NCBI GenBank assembly: GCA_913031575.1
Contig: CAJWEV010000006.1
Span: 1 to 64,000, forward strand
Origin: an uncultured Halieaceae bacterium
GTDB lineage: Bacteria; Pseudomonadota; Gammaproteobacteria; Pseudomonadales; Halieaceae
Direction of reading: 5' to 3'
DNA length: 64,000 nt
Each line of letters begins with the position of its first letter. Positions within the stretch are counted from its first letter, which is position 1. The notes beneath the pieces are model-generated. The model was not told the origin of the DNA, made no database searches, and saw only the letters and a list, made by a program, of their open reading frames with translations. The position numbers were made by a program, and so were the translations under genes. Shown here piece after piece: positions 62,913-64,000 of the stretch.

Positions 62913-64000
62913 ATGAGTGTTAAACATTATGACTGGACTGCCCATCATGCAGATGTTCGTGGCGACAAAGTAGCCATCGTCGATCTCGATACAGGTAAGG
63001 AAGTGTCTTACGCAGAACTGGACGACCGAGCCAGCAAACTGGCGGGTTGGATGCAAAGTCAAGGGTTTGAGAAGGGTGATCGCGTGGCTGTGCTCGCGGC
63101 GAATTGCCCGGAAATTTTCGAAGTAGCGTTTGCTTGTGCCAAGATCGGCGCAATCTGTTTGCCGCTCAATTGGCGCTTAACTGTTCCGGAGCTCGAGTAC
63201 ATACTGAACGACTCAGCGCCGAAGCTGCTGATCAGTGACATTAAATTTTCCCGCGAGGCAACTGAGTTGGCCGCCATCTGCTCAGTTGAGCTTGCGTTGC
63301 AGCTTGACTTAGACGATGCAAATTGCACCTATACCGCCACCCTGGCTGCTGCTCATCTGGAATATACGACGGTGGAATGCACCCATGACGATGTGGCGAT
63401 GATTATGTATACCTCGGGTACCACGGGTCATCCGAAAGGCGCGATGATCACCTTTGGCATGAACTTTTATAATGCAGTGAATTTAGGTCTTCCCGCCGGC
63501 GTGAACAGTGATACCGTGCAGCTCGTCGTGTTGCCGTTGTTTCATACCGGCGGTATGAATTGCTACGCAAACCCGATTTTGCATGCGGGAGGCCGTATTC
63601 TCCTCATGCGAGACTTCGAGCCCGGTCGAGCTTTATCGGTTATAGGCGATCCCGCTCTCGGGGTGACGCATTTTTTTGGGGTGCCGGCGCCTTACCAATT
63701 TATGATGCAGCATCCTGATTTTGCTGTCACAGATTTGTCGCGTCTGCAGACAGCAGGCGTTGGCGGCGCGCCGTGCGCCGAAGCAATTCTAACGGGTTGG
63801 CTTGACCGCGGCGTGCCTCTGGTGCAGGGCTGGGGTATGACCGAGACCAGTCCTGGCGGTACCATGCTGGAGGCGACTGATGCACTGCGTAAACTGGGGT
63901 CCGCGGGCAAGTGTCTTCTGCACACGGAAGTTAAGGTGGTCGATGACAACGGCGCTGAGCTGCCGTGGGGTGAGGTTGGCGAGTTGTTGATTCGCGGGCC
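62913..64000 (+). CDS. AMP-dependent acyl-CoA synthetase/ligase, N-terminal part
   Basis: The frame is open from ATG 62913 (GGGGAAG ribosome-binding site just upstream) to the window edge, 362 codons. ANL-family motifs are MYTSGTTGHPKGAM (ATP/AMP P-loop), PLFHTGGMNCY and QGWGMTETSPGG. The enzyme activates a carboxylic acid to its CoA ester through an acyl-adenylate. Its position suggests it feeds acids into the CoA-ester pathway encoded before it, as AtuH does in Pseudomonas; this is inferred. The C-terminal domain lies outside the window. Confidence 0.93.
   Translation, partial: MSVKHYDWTAHHADVRGDKVAIVDLDTGKEVSYAELDDRASKLAGWMQSQGFEKGDRVAVLAANCPEIFEVAFACAKIGAICLPLNWRLTVPELEYILNDSAPKLLISDIKFSREATELAAICSVELALQLDLDDANCTYTATLAAAHLEYTTVECTHDDVAMIMYTSGTTGHPKGAMITFGMNFYNAVNLGLPAGVNSDTVQLVVLPLFHTGGMNCYANPILHAGGRILLMRDFEPGRALSVIGDPALGVTHFFGVPAPYQFMMQHPDFAVTDLSRLQTAGVGGAPCAEAILTGWLDRGVPLVQGWGMTETSPGGTMLEATDALRKLGSAGKCLLHTEVKVVDDNGAELPWGEVGELLIRG

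Noticed and set aside
1-64000. CRISPR array, prophage, insertion sequence, rRNA or tRNA genes
   Set aside because: No regularly spaced repeats, no phage or transposase genes, and no rRNA or cloverleaf-like tRNA sequence was seen on reading both strands.

Overview
This window is a 64 kb piece of a gammaproteobacterial chromosome. The blocks gyrA-serC-pheA-tyrA-aroA-cmk-rpsA-ihfB-lapA-lapB-pyrF and mtaD-like-ubiG-mupP-yciK follow the Pseudomonas-type gene order. The T2SS operon, TonB receptor, terpene-utilisation (Atu-like) genes and moderate GC content fit a non-enteric marine lineage such as Cellvibrionales/Halieaceae. That placement is inferred from gene order and content only. I saw no rRNA, tRNA, CRISPR array, insertion sequence or prophage.

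Layout. 1-1.2 kb: the 5' part of a TonB-dependent receptor (minus strand) preceded by a clear TPP riboswitch, hence a probable thiamin-related outer-membrane transporter. 1.4-12.9 kb: a complete type II secretion operon gspCDEFGHIJKLMN. 13-17 kb: an exported NylB/class-C beta-lactamase-like hydrolase joined by 3-nt gaps to an NSS and an AGCS amino-acid transporter, then a decayed SDR gene. 18-22 kb (minus): VWA protein, membrane J-domain protein, 96-aa unknown, htpX and a DegS-like protease, an envelope quality-control series. 22-28 kb: msrA on plus, and on minus yciB, SH3 protein, ppiA, pdxJ, rluA, DUF2244, a 63-codon rimO remnant and rsmE. 27.8-31.8 kb (plus): rnm, yciO, scpA, scpB, rluB. 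31.9-35.4 kb (minus): mtaD-like, ubiG, mupP, yciK. 35.5-47.7 kb (plus): gyrA to pyrF. 47.8-49.1 kb: a degenerate comEA and a DHH phosphoesterase. 49.1-58.9 kb: a TetR gene divergent from an Atu-like operon (atuA, carboxyltransferase, hydratase, biotin carboxylase, flavin oxidoreductase, TIGR03084-type protein, GT-A-like protein). 58.9-64 kb: two further enoyl-CoA hydratases, an EstB-like esterase, an HTH regulator, a small membrane protein and the start of an acyl-CoA ligase.

How it works together. Housekeeping genes (translation, chromosome condensation, aromatic amino acids, envelope maintenance) sit in tight operons with many 4-nt overlaps. The accessory part is catabolic: activation of branched/isoprenoid acids to CoA esters, biotin-dependent gamma-carboxylation and hydration, under a local TetR regulator.

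Most unusual points: the MtaD-like amidohydrolase lacks two expected metal-binding histidines and the catalytic glutamate; rimO survives only as an in-frame fusion of its two ends; comEA and an SDR gene carry several inactivating lesions; the Atu-like operon lacks local acyl-CoA dehydrogenases and carries three genes not expected in it; and three ATGAG half-sites lie 10 bp apart just after the promoter of that operon.
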